64,000 bases of DNA from Paenibacillus selenitireducens (GTDB lineage Bacteria; Bacillota; Bacilli; Paenibacillales; Paenibacillaceae): the NCBI RefSeq assembly GCF_002021565.1, contig NZ_MSZX01000003.1, positions 186,027-250,026 on the forward strand. Reading direction: 5' to 3'. Position numbers and translations under genes: made by a program. The notes below the pieces were generated by a model. It saw nothing but the letters and a program-made list of their open reading frames with translations, had not been told where the DNA came from and searched no databases. Below, in pieces: positions 42,284 through 52,395 of the stretch. Each line of letters opens with the position of its first letter. Position 1 is the first letter of the stretch.

Positions 42284-43228
42284 TTACAGCTGTTTCAGCT
42301 TCCACTGTATGCCTTGAAGCAGTAACTCGTTTCCTTTAGCGAACAAGCGGTATTTGGGGCTCAAGATGGAACATAGCGTATTGAACCGTTCGATTCGTTC
42401 TGTTCTAGGATGCTGCGAATATGCGGCAAAGTAGCGGAAAAAATCCGCTTGGTTGGCCGATTGCCCGGAACTTGCATACAGCATGGCCGTATCCTCGACA
42501 ATGGCTTGTACGAAGGGACTATCGGCAGAGCGTTTGTGCTCCAAAGCCGTATTTAATCGTTCGTGAATTTCCTCGAGCTTCTTGACCCATCTTGCAGCAT
42601 CATAATGAGGTTGATGAACCATGTTGAAAAATAGAAACTCATCGTTCTTAAGGTCCGATATAAACTGAGGGTCGTTCATGAGTTCCTGCAATTCATGCCA
42701 AGCGACCGTTTGTTTGGCGGATATTTTGACTTGATTGATAATATGTTTGTTAAAGTTATAAAGAAATGATCTTCTCCATTCCGCCGGAATCCCATCCAGA
42801 AATTTGGATTCTTCCACTTTATCAAGGATAAATTGATTGCGCTTCTCGGTATTGATGGCCCGTGTGGTCACCAGGTCATAGATATAATGCAAGGAATCCT
42901 CTTCATGCTCCTTCGCTTGCCGCAAAATCGATAGCATATCCGCGAGTGTGCTCATCTGTGTCTCGATGGATTCAATCTGCCAGTCGAGTGCTTTCCCCAG
43001 CGGTATTTCTCCAGAGATCATCTGTTTAATCTCATCGATCCCAAAATCCAAATATCGCAGGGTTGTAATCAGCTCTAAGCGCCATAGATCTGTCGATGTG
43101 TACAGCCGATGTCCGCCCTCGGTATATCCTGTGGGTCTAAGCAATCCGATCGTGTCATAGTAACGGACGGTTTTGATGGTGGTTCCGGTCATTTTCGCGG
43201 CTTCCCCAATGGAATATGTCTTGTCCAA
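42284..43228 (-). CDS. MerR-family regulator, copy 2, paired with hydrolase copy 2
   Basis: 314 aa from TTG. YSIGEAAKMTGTTIKTVRYYDTIGLL and EGGHRLYTSTDLWRLELI form the MerR DNA-binding domain; FGIDEIKQMISGEI and DWQIESIETQMSTLADML are almost the same as in copy 1. The C-terminal 200 residues are also similar, including TVAWHELQELMNDPQ versus TVAWNELQALMNESQ. Gene order with the hydrolase is the mirror image of copy 1. Confidence 0.88.
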   Translation of the reverse strand: MDKTYSIGEAAKMTGTTIKTVRYYDTIGLLRPTGYTEGGHRLYTSTDLWRLELITTLRYLDFGIDEIKQMISGEIPLGKALDWQIESIETQMSTLADMLSILRQAKEHEEDSLHYIYDLVTTRAINTEKRNQFILDKVEESKFLDGIPAEWRRSFLYNFNKHIINQVKISAKQTVAWHELQELMNDPQFISDLKNDEFLFFNMVHQPHYDAARWVKKLEEIHERLNTALEHKRSADSPFVQAIVEDTAMLYASSGQSANQADFFRYFAAYSQHPRTERIERFNTLCSILSPKYRLFAKGNELLLQGIQWKLKQL

Positions 43229-43428
43229 ATGATTACACCCCCTATTTGCATTATACTAGTTAGTCCATTCATTTTTAGAGGAATGTTCATTTCTGTACTT
43301 ATTCGGGCTGTATTTCTGGGATTGACAGAATTATGCATTGTTTGTTTTGATGTAAATTACACAGGGCTTATCCTAGCCGGGATGCAATGAAACGTACGGG
43401 AATTATAGAAATGAAGGGGGTAGTCAAG

Positions 43429-44445
43429 TTGTATCATATTGTGGTAGCCGAAGACGAGCATTGGCTTCGCAGCGAATTGACGGAGATGATTGAGCGGATC
43501 GGCGGCGGTTTTACTGTAATAGGGGAAGCTGTCGACGGTGAGGATGCCTGGAACATGCTGCATGAGTTATGGCCGTCTATTTTGATAACGGATATTCGAA
43601 TGCCTCGTAAGGATGGGATGGAGCTGCTGCGTAATATGGACGACGCAGGTTTACCGATTGTCTCCATCATTATTAGCGGATATGACGAGTTTGACTATGC
43701 CCGCCAGGCCGTTCGATACGGCGTGTCGGAATATTTGCTGAAGCCGGTGATGCAGGACGAACTGAAGGAAGCACTCCTGAAATCAAGAGATCGATTGGAG
43801 CTTTTCAAAGAGCTGAACGGATGCTTCAAATTCATTAACGCCTTTATGGAACGTTTGCCGCAATCGGCTGCAAAAGAACGAAATACGGAGCTCAACACGG
43901 TGATTCAAGAAATATGGAGGGCGCAAACGGTCTTTCCGAAGTCGCGAAAATCTGCTCTGACGGCGTTCGAAGGCAAGCTGACAGCGTTGATACTGGGAAT
44001 GGACGCAGATTACATACCGTCGGAATCACCCGATTGGAACAATAAGGAGGCTGTCACAGGATACTTTCGAGCGATGCTGGAGGTATGGTCTTTCAAGTCG
44101 CGTGCTGTTTCCGGCCAGGAAGTACGACAGGTGATCCGCAAAGCTTGCGAATATATCGAAAACCATTATATGCAACCGCTTACATTGGTGAAGGTAGCCG
44201 GGCAAGCCAACTTAAGCCCATCCTATTTCGGCCATTTGTTCAAGCAATTTACGGGCCAGTCCTTTATCGGTTATCTGAACGGGGTCCGCATTCGAAAAGC
44301 GAAGGTGTTATTGATGGAAGAAGACATCAAGGTGTATGAAGCGGCGGAAATGGTGGGATTTATATCGCTTCCTCATTTTAACCGAATGTTCAAGACGATT
44401 GCAGGCATGACGCCAAACGACTATCGCAAAGGAATGGGATTCTGA
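43429..44445 (+). CDS. AraC-type response regulator (YesN-like)
   Basis: 338 aa from TTG 43429, 8 nt after aaggggg. Receiver domain with VVAEDE and Asp55 in ILITDIRMPR, then a shorter middle region than in the regulator at 3050, and a C-terminal AraC domain (LVKVAGQANLSPSYFGHLFKQFTGQ, FISLPHFNRMFKTIAGMTPNDYR). Directly followed by its kinase and an ABC importer, which it probably activates. Confidence 0.87.
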   Translation: MYHIVVAEDEHWLRSELTEMIERIGGGFTVIGEAVDGEDAWNMLHELWPSILITDIRMPRKDGMELLRNMDDAGLPIVSIIISGYDEFDYARQAVRYGVSEYLLKPVMQDELKEALLKSRDRLELFKELNGCFKFINAFMERLPQSAAKERNTELNTVIQEIWRAQTVFPKSRKSALTAFEGKLTALILGMDADYIPSESPDWNNKEAVTGYFRAMLEVWSFKSRAVSGQEVRQVIRKACEYIENHYMQPLTLVKVAGQANLSPSYFGHLFKQFTGQSFIGYLNGVRIRKAKVLLMEEDIKVYEAAEMVGFISLPHFNRMFKTIAGMTPNDYRKGMGF

Positions 44446-44446
44446 C

Positions 44447-46306
44447 TTGAAAATACACTATTTGCATTCGATCAAATCCAGAATGACGGTTGGTTTTCTG
44501 GCCGTCAATCTGATGTCTCTCGCCCTTGCTCTTTCGATCGCCAGTCACCTGTTCAACAATGTGGCCGCCAATGACTTCATGCGCTTATCGGGCGATGTTG
44601 CTTCGAGATTTAATTACGACATGGATTCCTATATCGAACGATTGATGGAGTCCACGGCTGGTATCGCGGCGAGCCCGGAAGTTCAAGCTTATCTGAAAAA
44701 AGAGAACTCATCGGTCGAAGAAACAGAGGCAATCGAGAGCGAGCTGCAAAAGTTCGCAGCGACCGATCGTCCCGAACTCGCGGGCATGTTCCTCATGTCC
44801 AAACAGAGCCGCATGATCTCGATTTTTAGCTATTATTATTCACAATCGGGATTTTACTCTAACGAGCCGTGGTTCTCGCTCCCTTTTCAATCCGCACCGC
44901 AAATCATTCCAACGCACTACACTAATTATCCGGATCAAACCAAATATGCGGTATTCTCCGTCGTCCTTCCGATTTACGATATCGATACGATTGAGATCAT
45001 CGGTCGGCTGGTGTTGGACATCATTCCGAAGCGGGTGATCGAAACGTTCGGTAAAGTCGGGGTGGGCGAAAGAGGATATCCGCTCGTTGTGTCTTCCGAC
45101 GATATCGTGGTCTATCACCCGAACGATACTTACGTCGGAAAACCCCGGTCAAAGACGCCATTATCGTCTATCCGGTTGGCAGCGGACGCTAGCGCCGCAT
45201 ACAAGCAAGCGTGGGGCGGAGAGTCGTGGCTCGTCTCCGTCAATCAATCGAATCGCATGAAATGGAACATCGTCTCCATCGTGCCCTCTTCCGAAATGGA
45301 GGCAGGGTTAAAAGCCGTGCGCAACGCGATATATGCCTCATTCTTTATCGTTACGCTCATTATTATGGCAGCCGTTCCGCTGCTCACGCATCAATTCGTC
45401 AAACGGATCACGGGATTGAAAAATATGATGGCGAGGGTATCGAGGGGCGACTTACGGGTGCGTGCCAAAATTGAGAAGCGGCAGGATGAGTTCCAATATC
45501 TCCATCTCGGCTTTAACAATATGGTCTCGCGGTTGCAACAGCTTCTGGACGAGGTGTATGAGTTGCAGATGAAAGAAATGCGTCTTGAGCTGCGTCAGAA
45601 AGAAGCGTTAATTCATGCGCTGCAAAATCAGATCAATCCCCATTTGCTCTATAACACGCTGGGCATCATCAAGAGCATGGCGTTCTTCGAAAACGTGCCA
45701 AAGATCGAGCTGATGGCTCGAAACCTTGCGGATGTGTACCGCTATACCGCAAGGTTCGAGCAAGAAGAAGTAACGCTGCGGCAAGAATTGGATATTATGA
45801 CCAAATATTTCGAAATTATTCATTTGCGCTTCCCCGCGACGTTCAACTGTTCCGTACTCATTCACACACGATTCCACGACTGCCTGTGCATGAAGCTAAC
45901 GCTGCAGCCGATCGTGGAAAACGCGGTGAAATATGCTATTGAGCCGCATGGAGGAGACGGCACGATTATTGTGAGCGCTTTTGAGGACGGCGAAGCTTTG
46001 GTTATTGAAATCGCCGATAATGGCAAAGGAATTGATGAAGCGCAATTGGAAGAGATTCACCGGATGCTGGAACAAGCAACCTCCATACGGCATGAAGATG
46101 CGGTCCCTCACCCCCATCGTTCGCTCGGGCTTGCGAATGTCCATGCCCGCTTGGTGCTCAAATATGGCGAGAAGTATGGCATCCGTATCGACTCTTTTAT
46201 TGGCAAAGGGACCGTGGTATCGGTACGAATTCCATTGCGGACAGACAAGCCCATTCAACTTCGTGGAAATGAGTCGGAGATCGTGAATTTGGATAAGGCG
46301 CCTTGA
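44447..46306 (+). CDS. YesM-type sensor histidine kinase with Cache-like sensor domain
   Basis: 619 aa, TTG start one base after the regulator stop. Membrane helices at about 14-34 and 292-316 flank a 255-residue extracellular sensor of the double-Cache type. Then HAMP (about 315-368), phosphoacceptor His399 in NQINPHLLYNTLG, and HATPase_c with LQPIVENAVKYAIE and DNGKGI. Together with the regulator it should sense a carbohydrate or its complex with the downstream binding protein. Confidence 0.88.
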   Translation: MKIHYLHSIKSRMTVGFLAVNLMSLALALSIASHLFNNVAANDFMRLSGDVASRFNYDMDSYIERLMESTAGIAASPEVQAYLKKENSSVEETEAIESELQKFAATDRPELAGMFLMSKQSRMISIFSYYYSQSGFYSNEPWFSLPFQSAPQIIPTHYTNYPDQTKYAVFSVVLPIYDIDTIEIIGRLVLDIIPKRVIETFGKVGVGERGYPLVVSSDDIVVYHPNDTYVGKPRSKTPLSSIRLAADASAAYKQAWGGESWLVSVNQSNRMKWNIVSIVPSSEMEAGLKAVRNAIYASFFIVTLIIMAAVPLLTHQFVKRITGLKNMMARVSRGDLRVRAKIEKRQDEFQYLHLGFNNMVSRLQQLLDEVYELQMKEMRLELRQKEALIHALQNQINPHLLYNTLGIIKSMAFFENVPKIELMARNLADVYRYTARFEQEEVTLRQELDIMTKYFEIIHLRFPATFNCSVLIHTRFHDCLCMKLTLQPIVENAVKYAIEPHGGDGTIIVSAFEDGEALVIEIADNGKGIDEAQLEEIHRMLEQATSIRHEDAVPHPHRSLGLANVHARLVLKYGEKYGIRIDSFIGKGTVVSVRIPLRTDKPIQLRGNESEIVNLDKAP

Positions 46307-46361
46307 GTCTTGCTCTTTTATACTGGGTGAGAACATACACCGCACTCAAGGGGGATACAAA

Positions 46362-47894
46362 ATGAAAAAGTTATTTATGGCTTTACTGGCCGTTGCTTTG
46401 TTCCTAGTAGGTGTTATCGGCTGCGGAGACAAGGCAAACGAAGGAGAGAAGCAGGCGAATGGAGTGATCCAACAACCGGGCTCGGCGGATAAAGGCATGT
46501 CGGAGAAGCTGGACATCACGATGATGGTCAGCACAGCGGCGGGCGGCGGGTGGTCAGATGATCATCCCATGGTTAAGCTGCTAAACGAGAAGTTCAATAT
46601 CAATTTGAAATTTCAATGGGTGCCGGGTGACAGCTATAAAGAAAAGCTGAACGTATTGGCTGCATCGAACAATTTTCCGGATGTGTTCCAGATTTGGGAT
46701 GCTTCCATGTACAGCAAGTGGATGAATAAAGGGGTGTTTTTGGATTTAGAGCCACTTTTGAAAGATTATCCGAACATTATGAACAATGTGCCGAATGAAG
46801 CTATGAAGATGATGAATCCAAAGGGAAAGGTTTATGGACTACCTATGTATGCGCCGGCATTTCGGAGCAATCTGGCGATCCGGCAAGACTGGCTGGATAA
46901 GCTGAGTCTGCAAATGCCGACGACGGTAGACCAGTTCTATGATACGGCTAAGGCGTTCGTGGAACAAGATCCCGACGGCAACGGAAAGAAGGATACCATT
47001 GGTTTTAGCATGTCCGTAGGCACCACCTCCATCGGTGGGATAGATTACTTGAAAGGCGCGTTCGGACTGGCAAACAATTGGAAGCTGGAGGACGGCAAGC
47101 TTGTTCCTCAGCAGGTTCAGGCGACCGAGTGGAAGGCACTGGCTGAATTTCTGCATAAAGCGTATGTAGAGGGTGTGTTGGACAAAGACTTCCCGGTCAA
47201 TAAAGATCGTGATCCATGGAATAAATTAGAGGCTAACACGTTAGGAATGGCCGAGGTCAACCCGAACGAAGTATACACCCAATCGCTGCCGACGCTGCAG
47301 AAGCTTGCACCGACGGCGGATATCGTACAGTTGGATCCGCCGAAGGGATCGACGGGGCTGCAATTCGCCAATACGGTGACGAGTACGGCGAAAATCGTTT
47401 TAAATAGCAAGTTGGAAGAGAAGAAGCAACAGCGTGTTCTGCAAGTGCTCGATTATATTTTCTCGGACGAAGGATTTATTCTGACGAAGAACGGAATTGA
47501 GGGCGTTCACTATCAGAAGGACGGGGATAAATACGTAAAGCTGGATAAATTCGATACAGATCGACCGCAAATATTATCCACCTGGTTCATACGTCGTTTT
47601 GACCCGGGCATTCAGATCCGACTGTGGGACAGTAAAGAATATGCAGACAAAGTCATGGCCTGGTTCAATAACACGGAGAAGTACCGTTGGACCGATCCGG
47701 CCGCGGGGCTAGTATCCGAGACGGCATCCAAGCTTGGTGCCCAAATCGATCAGAAGCTGGTGACCGCTATCGTGAATGTGATTGTCGGCAGGGAGCCGAT
47801 CGAATCCATCGATCAAGCGATCCAAGCTTGGAGAACCGGCGGAGGCGATAAGATTATCGAGGAGACGAATGCGATCTACGCCGAATTGAACTAA
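46362..47894 (+). CDS. Sugar-binding lipoprotein, LplA type
   Basis: 510 aa, longer than the 420-aa binding protein at 15090 and typical of the LplA/YtcQ group. Lipobox VIGC with Cys21; domain with LDITMMVSTAAGGGW, PDVFQIWDASMYSKWMNKGVFLDLEPLLKDYP and GKVYGLPMYAP. Probably binds oligosaccharides such as pectin or glycan fragments. Good aaggggg site. First importer gene of the operon. Confidence 0.9.
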   Translation: MKKLFMALLAVALFLVGVIGCGDKANEGEKQANGVIQQPGSADKGMSEKLDITMMVSTAAGGGWSDDHPMVKLLNEKFNINLKFQWVPGDSYKEKLNVLAASNNFPDVFQIWDASMYSKWMNKGVFLDLEPLLKDYPNIMNNVPNEAMKMMNPKGKVYGLPMYAPAFRSNLAIRQDWLDKLSLQMPTTVDQFYDTAKAFVEQDPDGNGKKDTIGFSMSVGTTSIGGIDYLKGAFGLANNWKLEDGKLVPQQVQATEWKALAEFLHKAYVEGVLDKDFPVNKDRDPWNKLEANTLGMAEVNPNEVYTQSLPTLQKLAPTADIVQLDPPKGSTGLQFANTVTSTAKIVLNSKLEEKKQQRVLQVLDYIFSDEGFILTKNGIEGVHYQKDGDKYVKLDKFDTDRPQILSTWFIRRFDPGIQIRLWDSKEYADKVMAWFNNTEKYRWTDPAAGLVSETASKLGAQIDQKLVTAIVNVIVGREPIESIDQAIQAWRTGGGDKIIEETNAIYAELN

Positions 47895-47939
47895 GCCGTT
47901 GAGCTGAAGGCTCATACAAGTTGAGGGGGATGGCCGGCC

Positions 47940-48845
47940 ATGGCCGATACGAAAAAGCTTCTCCGCAGAGGAATTCCAATGTACATCATGATTTTGCCCG
48001 GTCTGTTGTACTTTCTCTTGTTCCGTTACTTGCCGATGGGCGCGATTGTTATCGCTTTTCAGAATTATGATCCATTTAATGGTTTCATGCATAGCGAATG
48101 GGTGGGACTGGACCATTTTGCAAGGTTGTTTGGCGAAGCGGATTTCTGGCGGTTGCTTAAAAATACTTTGATTTTGAGTGCCATGAACTTGTTTTTGTTC
48201 TTCCCTGCGCCGATTGTTCTAGCACTGATGCTGAATGAAGCACGGGTTCGGGCGTTCCGCAAGACCGTTCAAACGATTACCTATATGCCGCATTTTCTAT
48301 CCTGGGTCGTGGTGGTAGGCATCTCCGTGCTGCTGTTCGCCACCCAGGAGGGTGCGGTGAACAAACTATTCGTCTCCCTGGGATGGGATCGGATCGAGTT
48401 ATTGACGAACCCCGATTACTTCCGACCATTGTATACGTTCATGAACATCTGGAAGGAATCGGGCTGGAGCGCAATCATCTTCCTCGCGACGCTGGCATCA
48501 GTCGATCCAACGCTTTACGAAGCGGCTGTCATGGATGGGGCAAGCCGATGGAAGCAGATGCTGCACGTCAGCCTGCCCGCCCTCAAGCATGTCATTCTGA
48601 TTATGTTCATCTTGCGGCTGGGTCAGACGATGGATACCGGATTCGAGCAAGTACTGCTCATGCAGAACACGCTTAACATAGATGTTTCGGACGTGTTCGA
48701 TACCTATGTGTACCGCGTGGGCATCTTATCGGCCGAGTATAGCTACACGACGGCTGTTGGTCTGTTCAAATCCGTTGTTGGGCTATTGCTCATCATCGGG
48801 GCGAACAGCTTCGCCAAACGCAAGGGAGAAGAGGGTGTTTACTAA
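47940..48845 (+). CDS. ABC sugar importer permease, LplB type
   Basis: 301 aa, six helices. YIMILPGLLYFLLFRYLPMGAIVIAFQNYDPF and the EAA loop YEAAVMDGASRWKQMLHVSLPALKHV are characteristic. Its stop overlaps the next start (TAATG). Forms the channel with the next protein; an ATPase must come from elsewhere. Confidence 0.92.
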   Translation: MADTKKLLRRGIPMYIMILPGLLYFLLFRYLPMGAIVIAFQNYDPFNGFMHSEWVGLDHFARLFGEADFWRLLKNTLILSAMNLFLFFPAPIVLALMLNEARVRAFRKTVQTITYMPHFLSWVVVVGISVLLFATQEGAVNKLFVSLGWDRIELLTNPDYFRPLYTFMNIWKESGWSAIIFLATLASVDPTLYEAAVMDGASRWKQMLHVSLPALKHVILIMFILRLGQTMDTGFEQVLLMQNTLNIDVSDVFDTYVYRVGILSAEYSYTTAVGLFKSVVGLLLIIGANSFAKRKGEEGVY

Positions 48846-49708
48846 TGAAGACGACGGGAACGGATCGCATCTTTACAGGTACGGTCTATACGATCTTAAT
48901 TGTGTGCTCGTTAGTCGTATTGTTGCCTTTCTTATATGTCGTGCTGGTTTCTTTTGCCACCAAGCATGAGGTGTTGTCGCGCGGTTTCTTTTTGTTCCCG
49001 AAGGAGTGGACGCTGAATTCGTATCAATTCCTGTTCCGCGAGCACAACTTCCTTAAGGCATTTCAGAACTCGCTATGGATCACTTTCGTTGGAACGGTTA
49101 TCAATATGATCTTGACCAGCCTCATGGCGTATGCGCTTGCCAAGCGATGGCTGGTCGGTAGGAAGACGATTAACCTGCTCGTATTGATCACGATGTTATT
49201 CAACGGCGGCATCATTTCGACGTATTTGGTCGTTAACGGCCTGCATCTGCTTGACACTTACTGGTCGATCTGGTTAACGGGGGCCATTGCTCCGTTCCAT
49301 TTAATCGTCATGCGCAGCTTCTTCCAGAGCTTTCCGATCGAGCTGGAGGAGTCGTCGCGGATGGATGGCTGCGGGGAGCTGCGACTGTTCTGGAACATCG
49401 TCGTACCGCTGTCGATGCCGGCCATTGCCACCTTCACGCTGTTCTACATGGTGCAGAATTGGAATACGTTTTTCAATGCGCTTATCTATATCAACGATTC
49501 CGACAAATGGCCGCTTCAAGTATATTTGAGGCAAATGTTGATCGAAGCGGCCGATTCTTCGATGTCGCTTGATATCGAGGGCTTCGAGTACGGGCCGCCG
49601 GTGAAGATGGCGACGGTCATCGTGACCGCAGTGCCGCTACTCATTGTGTATCCGTTCTTGCAAAAGTATTTCAATAAAGGGATGCTGCTCGGTTCTGTGA
49701 AAGGATAG
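48845..49708 (+). CDS. ABC sugar importer permease, LplC/YtcP type
   Basis: 287 aa, six helices, EAA loop LEESSRMDGCGELRLFWNIVVPLSMPA and C-terminal YFNKGMLLGSVKG. Coupled to the preceding permease. The operon ends at the terminator downstream, and no glycoside hydrolase gene is attached. Confidence 0.92.
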   Translation: MKTTGTDRIFTGTVYTILIVCSLVVLLPFLYVVLVSFATKHEVLSRGFFLFPKEWTLNSYQFLFREHNFLKAFQNSLWITFVGTVINMILTSLMAYALAKRWLVGRKTINLLVLITMLFNGGIISTYLVVNGLHLLDTYWSIWLTGAIAPFHLIVMRSFFQSFPIELEESSRMDGCGELRLFWNIVVPLSMPAIATFTLFYMVQNWNTFFNALIYINDSDKWPLQVYLRQMLIEAADSSMSLDIEGFEYGPPVKMATVIVTAVPLLIVYPFLQKYFNKGMLLGSVKG

Positions 49709-49763
49709 CGGGCAGCGGACCGAACGCTGTGTCTATCCACATCAGAGGGGAGACAAGAAGACG

Positions 49764-49797
49764 AAAAAAGCCCGAGCGGAGGGCTTTTTCTTTTTTT
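49764..49797 (+). terminator. Terminator of the Lpl-type importer operon
   Basis: 9-bp stem aaaaagccc / gggcttttt (49765-49773, 49781-49789) with a T-rich tail. Confidence 0.88.
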
Positions 49798-49864
49798 ACA
49801 CCGTCACCCATCGGGAACTAGGCGAATATCCTGCTTATGCTAAGAAAGTAAAGGAGGATTCGCC

Positions 49865-50764
49865 GTGATTCCATACTATCCCTATTTCGGCTACGAGACG
49901 CGATGCCAGCAGGTGCCAATTACGTTTCCGCCACAACATCAGGACGTACAGCCCGGGTTGGAGTATGTCATGAACCCACTCCCGATATCCGATAATCCCG
50001 ATTACAAGGGAAGCGGTAAGTTGGAGGGGAAGATCGCTATTATTACCGGAGGAGACAGCGGAATCGGCCGTGCCGTCGCCATTGGCTTCGCCAAAGAGGG
50101 AGCAGATGTGGCGATCGTCTACTTGTATGAGCGAGAGGATGCCGAAGCAACGAAGCAGATAGTAGAGCGCTACGGACGCCGATGCCTGGTAATTGAAGGT
50201 GATTTGCGAGATCCGGCATTTTCCGCGGAGACGGTCAGAAGAACGTTGGAATGTTACGGTAAATTGGACGTTCTCGTATTGAATCAAGGCGTTCAGTTTC
50301 CGCAGGAGAGCATCATGGACATTTCCGACGAACAGTTAGAGAATACGTACCGCACGAATATTTTTCCGCATTTCTATATGACGAAGGCCGCGCTCCCGCA
50401 CTTGAAGCCAGGAAGTACCATCATATCGACGGCATCTGTGACTGCTTATGCTGGCGCTCCCTTACTAGTCGACTATTCCTCGACCAAAGGGGCAATCGTA
50501 TCCTTCACAAGATCCTTGTCGCTCCAGCTCGTAAGCAAGGGTATTCGTGTCAATGCGGTGGCACCGGGCCCGATATGGACGCCGCTCATCGTGTCCAGCT
50601 ATTCGGCTGAATATGTAAAGACGTTCGGTCTAGAAACCCCGATGAAACGCGCTGGACAGCCGTTCGAGCTCGCGCCGACCTACATTTATTTGGCGTCTGA
50701 AGATTCTTCCTTCGTCTCAGGACAAGTGCTTCATGTCAACGGTGGCATTATCACGGAAACTTGA
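49865..50764 (+). CDS. Short-chain dehydrogenase/reductase (YhdF/YhxC type)
   Basis: 299 aa from GTG with a perfect AAAGGAGG site. N-terminal extension rich in Pro/Tyr/Gln, then the NAD(P) loop TGGDSGIGR, VLNQG, Ser in STASVTAY and YSSTK (Tyr-x3-Lys). C-terminal GQVLHVNGG. This subgroup with a 45-residue extension includes general-stress oxidoreductases; substrate unknown. Confidence 0.9.
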   Translation: MIPYYPYFGYETRCQQVPITFPPQHQDVQPGLEYVMNPLPISDNPDYKGSGKLEGKIAIITGGDSGIGRAVAIGFAKEGADVAIVYLYEREDAEATKQIVERYGRRCLVIEGDLRDPAFSAETVRRTLECYGKLDVLVLNQGVQFPQESIMDISDEQLENTYRTNIFPHFYMTKAALPHLKPGSTIISTASVTAYAGAPLLVDYSSTKGAIVSFTRSLSLQLVSKGIRVNAVAPGPIWTPLIVSSYSAEYVKTFGLETPMKRAGQPFELAPTYIYLASEDSSFVSGQVLHVNGGIITET

Positions 50765-50802
50765 ACGGGAGTCCCCAATATAACATCGAATGCAATTGCA
50801 GC

Positions 50803-50834
50803 TTGACCTTGCAGTATACTTCAACGTTTATACT
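50803..50834 (+). promoter_or_regulatory. MerR-type promoter of hydrolase copy 3 (20-bp spacer)
   Basis: TTGACC (50803-50808), 20-nt spacer with near-palindrome TTGCAGTATACTTCAA (50809-50824), then TATACT (50829-50834). The dyad sequence differs from copies 1 and 2, matching the different type of neighbouring MerR. Confidence 0.75.
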
Positions 50835-50899
50835 TTGCCTAAAATCAATTGCGGTTCTGCATGACAGAGAATCGTGATAAAGTTGGAGGTATTTGTATC

Positions 50900-52345
50900 A
50901 TGAGAACGTTAGAAATCATTCTGGTCCTGGTTACGTTAGCCGCAATGGGAGGAATTCTCTTCGTAAAAAGAGATCGGCGGCTAGATGTGGCGATGTTATT
51001 ATCGGTTGCTCTAGTTGTCGCTTTGCATGGCATCATCGATCATTTCCGCATACAGATGGTTCCGGCCTACGCTGTGGCTCTGGGACTGATCGTTGTATTC
51101 ATCGTCAGACTGGCTAAGCCTCACAGCGATGTTCGGTCTAAATCTCCACTTAAAAAGAGCTTGCTATCCATACTCGTGTTGGCTGTCACGGGCACAGCGG
51201 TGTATTCCAGCATGTTGCTGCCCGTCTTCTCTATGCCTGAACCGACGGGGAAGTATGGAATTGGCACCGTATCTCGCCAGCTTACAGATGAAGCCCGTGG
51301 CGAAACTTACAGTGCTGACCCGAACGACAAGCGGGAGCTTATGGTGAATATCTGGTATCCAGTTGACCGGAACAAGGTCGAAGGACAGCCACGGGAGCAC
51401 TACCCTTCTTCCCTAGGGGAAGCCATCAGTCTGGTCTTCGGTATCCCGAAGCAGATATTCAGTCATGTAACGAATATCCCCACGCATGTTGTTGACGGGG
51501 CGGAGTTATCTACGAATGAAGCGAAGTATCCCGTATTGGTGTTCTCGCCCGGTGTCCGTTCGACCCGGTTCCAGAGTATGACTGCCATCGAGGAGCTGGT
51601 AAGTCACGGGTATATTGTTGTAGGTATGGATCATCCATACACTTCGGCCAAGGTTACGTTCCCTGACGGTCGAGCTGTGATCTATGAACCGGAACCTCAG
51701 TTTCCGACATCAGCAGAGCTCTATGAGAACAACATCAAGGGAGTTGCCATTCGTGCGGCAGATGCGCGGTTCGTACTCGACACGCTTGCGGAATGGAACG
51801 TGGAGGACCCGGACCATCGATTCGAAGGTAAACTGGATCTGGATCGTGTCGGCATATTCGGGCACTCCTATGGCGGGGCGACGACGGTAGAAGCGATGGC
51901 ATTGGACAAGCGATTCAAGGCAGGTGTCAGTCTGGAAGGCGGATTCTGGGGGAGTGTTGCCCATACGGGATTGCAGCAGCCGTTCATGTATATGATGACA
52001 GGCGGCACCGCGAAGAGTTTGGATCCATCGACGGAGAAGAAGGACAAGGTGTTCTACAAGGAGTTTGCTCCTGATCTGGAATCGGTAATGACGAAGAGTA
52101 CGAATGACACCTACTATTTGATCGTTGACCATTTGATCCATCAGAGCTTCACAGATATTGCGCTGTTGTCGCCATCGTTGTTTGCTAAGCAGATCGACCC
52201 GGTGCATAATATCGATATCACTAGATCTTATGTGAGAGCCTTTTTCGATCAATATCTAAAAGGAGAAAAGCAGCCGCTTCTGGATGGCCCGTCTTCCGCA
52301 TATCCCGAGGTGAAGTTTGATGCTGCGTATACGAAAAAAAGATAA
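50900..52345 (+). CDS. Membrane-anchored alpha/beta hydrolase, PAF-acetylhydrolase type, copy 3
   Basis: 481 aa. N-terminal helices (about 3-22, 30-47, 52-71, 88-110), LMVNIWYPVD, Ser323 in GHSYGGATT, and HQSFTD near residue 415, very like HQNFAD of human PAF-acetylhydrolase. More diverged from copies 1 and 2 than those are from each other. ATG 50900 follows ggagg; the earlier ATG at 50849 has no site. A short MerR gene follows in the same direction. Confidence 0.82.
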   Translation: MRTLEIILVLVTLAAMGGILFVKRDRRLDVAMLLSVALVVALHGIIDHFRIQMVPAYAVALGLIVVFIVRLAKPHSDVRSKSPLKKSLLSILVLAVTGTAVYSSMLLPVFSMPEPTGKYGIGTVSRQLTDEARGETYSADPNDKRELMVNIWYPVDRNKVEGQPREHYPSSLGEAISLVFGIPKQIFSHVTNIPTHVVDGAELSTNEAKYPVLVFSPGVRSTRFQSMTAIEELVSHGYIVVGMDHPYTSAKVTFPDGRAVIYEPEPQFPTSAELYENNIKGVAIRAADARFVLDTLAEWNVEDPDHRFEGKLDLDRVGIFGHSYGGATTVEAMALDKRFKAGVSLEGGFWGSVAHTGLQQPFMYMMTGGTAKSLDPSTEKKDKVFYKEFAPDLESVMTKSTNDTYYLIVDHLIHQSFTDIALLSPSLFAKQIDPVHNIDITRSYVRAFFDQYLKGEKQPLLDGPSSAYPEVKFDAAYTKKR

Positions 52346-52395
52346 TCAGAATAAATCATGAATAATAATGACCGTAAAATGATGGGGGTGCAGGC

